64,000 nucleotides of DNA, from contig JAACMV010000027.1 of NCBI GenBank assembly GCA_010909725.1, positions 310,001 to 374,000 of the forward strand, read 5' to 3'. Below are positions 62,711-64,000 of this stretch, one piece after another. The notes under the pieces were generated by a model. The model did no database searches. It saw only the letters and a program-made list of their open reading frames with translations, and was not told the origin of the DNA. Position 1 is the first letter of the stretch; the number at the start of each line of letters is the position of its first letter. This stretch comes from Picochlorum sp. 'celeri'. Lineage: Eukaryota > Chlorophyta > Trebouxiophyceae. The position numbers and the translations under genes were made by a program.

Positions 62711-63383
62711 TTACATCTGCACTCCCTCCTTGAGGATATCGTACGGCACAGCAGTAATAGTCTCCATCGACACATTCTCAAGCATAAATCCTTCAGTACG
62801 TGGTCCCTTTGGCTGACGCTTGGTCACTGGTGCTGGCTCTCCAGCAAGATGGGCCTTGTGTCTACGCTCGTCATTCTCCTTGCAGCGACGCAAGAATGCC
62901 TCGTGACAACGAGATGGCTTGACGTGCTCCACTCTAACATGAATTCTCTTCTTAATATATCTTCCATTGACCTGCTTGAGCAATTCAACTCCTACAGCGC
63001 GCTTGGTCACATTCCACACACGTCCAGTCTTTCCATGGTAAAACTTATGGGGCATTCCCTACACAACCATCACAGACACAGTCAGTCATATGCGCATCAT
63101 TAAAAAAAAGGTATGATTTCATCCAGGGAAAGCTAAAAGCAGACCGAGATGAATGCATCATTCGTCATGTGATGTCTGCCGCCGGGTCATTGCGGGCGGT
63201 TCCCAGTTCCCCCCACCATCTCCCACCACATACCTTGTGAACAGCTCCATTCACTTTAATATCAACATAATCTCCCAACTTGTATGATGTGAGATAGGTT
63301 GCCATGGGAATATATCCCTTCTGGCGGAATCCTCTCTTGAAGAGGTCCCTCGTGCGGGCACGGTATCCTTGACCTCCTGGCAT
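62711..63383 (-). CDS. RPL21: 60S ribosomal protein eL21
   Basis: Exons 63383-63234 and 63058-62711 (175-nt intron, phase 0) give 165 residues. The N-terminus is [20 protein letters not shown], then [19 protein letters not shown]; after the junction come [40 protein letters not shown] and [20 protein letters not shown]. The C-terminus ends [12 protein letters not shown], equivalent to the PIPYEF ending of other eL21 proteins. The intron position just before GMPHK is a plausible conserved boundary. It is divergent from the leuD-like gene, with a 237-nt spacer. Confidence 0.94.
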
Positions 63384-63620
63384 AGTTCCGAATCTATGAA
63401 ATTATATAGAGTAGACTAAAAAAGTAACCACCCTTGCGTCGAGTATCATCCTTTGTATCATCACATGGACCCGATGGCTGTCTCCGCCGGCACAGAGCAT
63501 GCTTTTTTCTCTCCCATCAACCAATCTTCTTGACCGATGCGTGTAAAATATCTCCCCAGTCCCATGAATGGATCACGTGGGCGACGTCCGTGCCGCATTG
63601 TATCCAAAACATATGAAACT

Positions 63621-64000
63621 ATGAATAGTACGGTATTAAAGAGTTCAGGTGCTTCCAGAGTGGCTCATGCCACCCCTCGTAGGCACCAACACATGTCCAG
63701 AGGGAGAACCTCCGTCTGCCATGTGTCAGCTAAAGTAGACTTGCAGGGAGGACCACGCGTTATTAGAGGAAAATGCTTTGTTACCAAAGACAATATCGAT
63801 ACCGATCAGATCATTCCAGCAGAGTATCTCACCCTGGTTCCATCCAAACCAGACGAGTATGAGAAATTGGGAAGTTATGCGCTTATTGGGCTTCCTGACG
63901 ATCTCTATCCAATCAGATATGTCGATGTTGATTCCATGAAGACGGAGTATCCAGTCATTATCGGTGGGAACAACTTTGGATGTGGATCCAGCAGAGAGCA
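63621..64000 (+). CDS. leuD: 3-isopropylmalate dehydratase small subunit, 3' end beyond window
   Basis: Partial: the first 126 codons, open at the window end. The enzyme (with the large subunit LeuC) isomerises 2- to 3-isopropylmalate in leucine synthesis; in algae and plants it is plastidic, and in land plants also serves glucosinolate synthesis. From ~residue 50: GGPRVIRGKCFVTKDNIDTD, QIIPAEYLTLVPSKPDEYEK, and the swivel-domain substrate motif NNFGCGSSRE at the window edge. The first ~45 residues (MNSTVLKSSGASRVAHATP, His/Arg/Ser-rich) look like a transit peptide. The start is the most upstream ATG in this frame after a stop. Confidence 0.9.
   Translation, partial: MNSTVLKSSGASRVAHATPRRHQHMSRGRTSVCHVSAKVDLQGGPRVIRGKCFVTKDNIDTDQIIPAEYLTLVPSKPDEYEKLGSYALIGLPDDLYPIRYVDVDSMKTEYPVIIGGNNFGCGSSRE

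Noticed and set aside
1..64000. tRNA or rRNA genes, CRISPR arrays, transposons with terminal repeats
   Set aside because: No cloverleaf with a T-arm consensus, no rRNA-like stretch, no regularly spaced repeats and no transposase were recognised in this eukaryotic window.

Overview
This window is nuclear DNA of a photosynthetic eukaryote, most likely a unicellular green alga. The plastid evidence is a violaxanthin de-epoxidase, a PsbP-like lumen protein with a twin-arginine signal, a plastid-type carbamoyl-phosphate synthase large subunit separate from any CAD fusion, and a 3-isopropylmalate dehydratase small subunit with a transit-like leader. An XB3/XBAT-like ankyrin-RING ligase and TGTAA motifs just past many stop codons (a poly(A) signal known from chlorophytes) also point to the green lineage. 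I cannot name the species. Base composition is balanced. Introns are few (none to three per gene), mostly 70-360 nt, with GTANGT-type donors and CAG/TAG acceptors. I assembled exon structures by reading frame, splice consensus and family alignment, so starts and some junctions are predictions.

Layout. 1-5.9 kb: end of an unknown gene, gamma-SNAP, an F-box/LRR protein, a UCH-type deubiquitinase and a DNL zinc-finger mitochondrial protein. 6.3-15.9 kb: a TPR protein, a Tudor plus TFIIS-like protein, a membrane-anchored glutathione-peroxidase-like pseudoenzyme, violaxanthin de-epoxidase, a nucleotide-sugar transporter and WRAP73. 15.9-26 kb: SLU7, DPH5, carB, a histone-H4-like protein with a long C-terminal extension, and a cytochrome P450. 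26-36.7 kb: TRAPPC5, a CobW-family GTPase fused to extra domains, ribosomal protein uL23, an HNH/Cys-repeat protein of foreign appearance, Elongin A, a YqgF/RuvX nuclease and the ankyrin-RING ligase. 36.9-51.9 kb: ARP6, a long coiled-coil protein, a HAD phosphatase, a J-domain/MECR-like fusion, the PsbP-like protein, a second coiled-coil protein, a (6-4)-photolyase/cryptochrome, an M20 peptidase and a third coiled-coil protein. 52-58 kb: a tandem family of three secreted proteins (the third frameshifted), embedded in duplicated flanks. 59-64 kb: ALG12, PRP4 kinase, ribosomal protein eL21 and the start of the leuD-like gene.

Most genes are unrelated housekeeping functions. Convergent neighbours are packed very tightly, with stop codons as little as 4 nt apart, so their 3' UTRs must overlap. 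The parts most worth a second look are the H4-fold protein with a possible winged-helix tail, the tandem secreted family sharing a basic C-terminal tail, the peroxidase fold with three of four catalytic residues replaced, the J-domain/enoyl-reductase fusion, the CobW multidomain fusion, the HNH/Cys-repeat gene, and a set of perfect 11-12 bp inverted repeats all with 3-nt loops.
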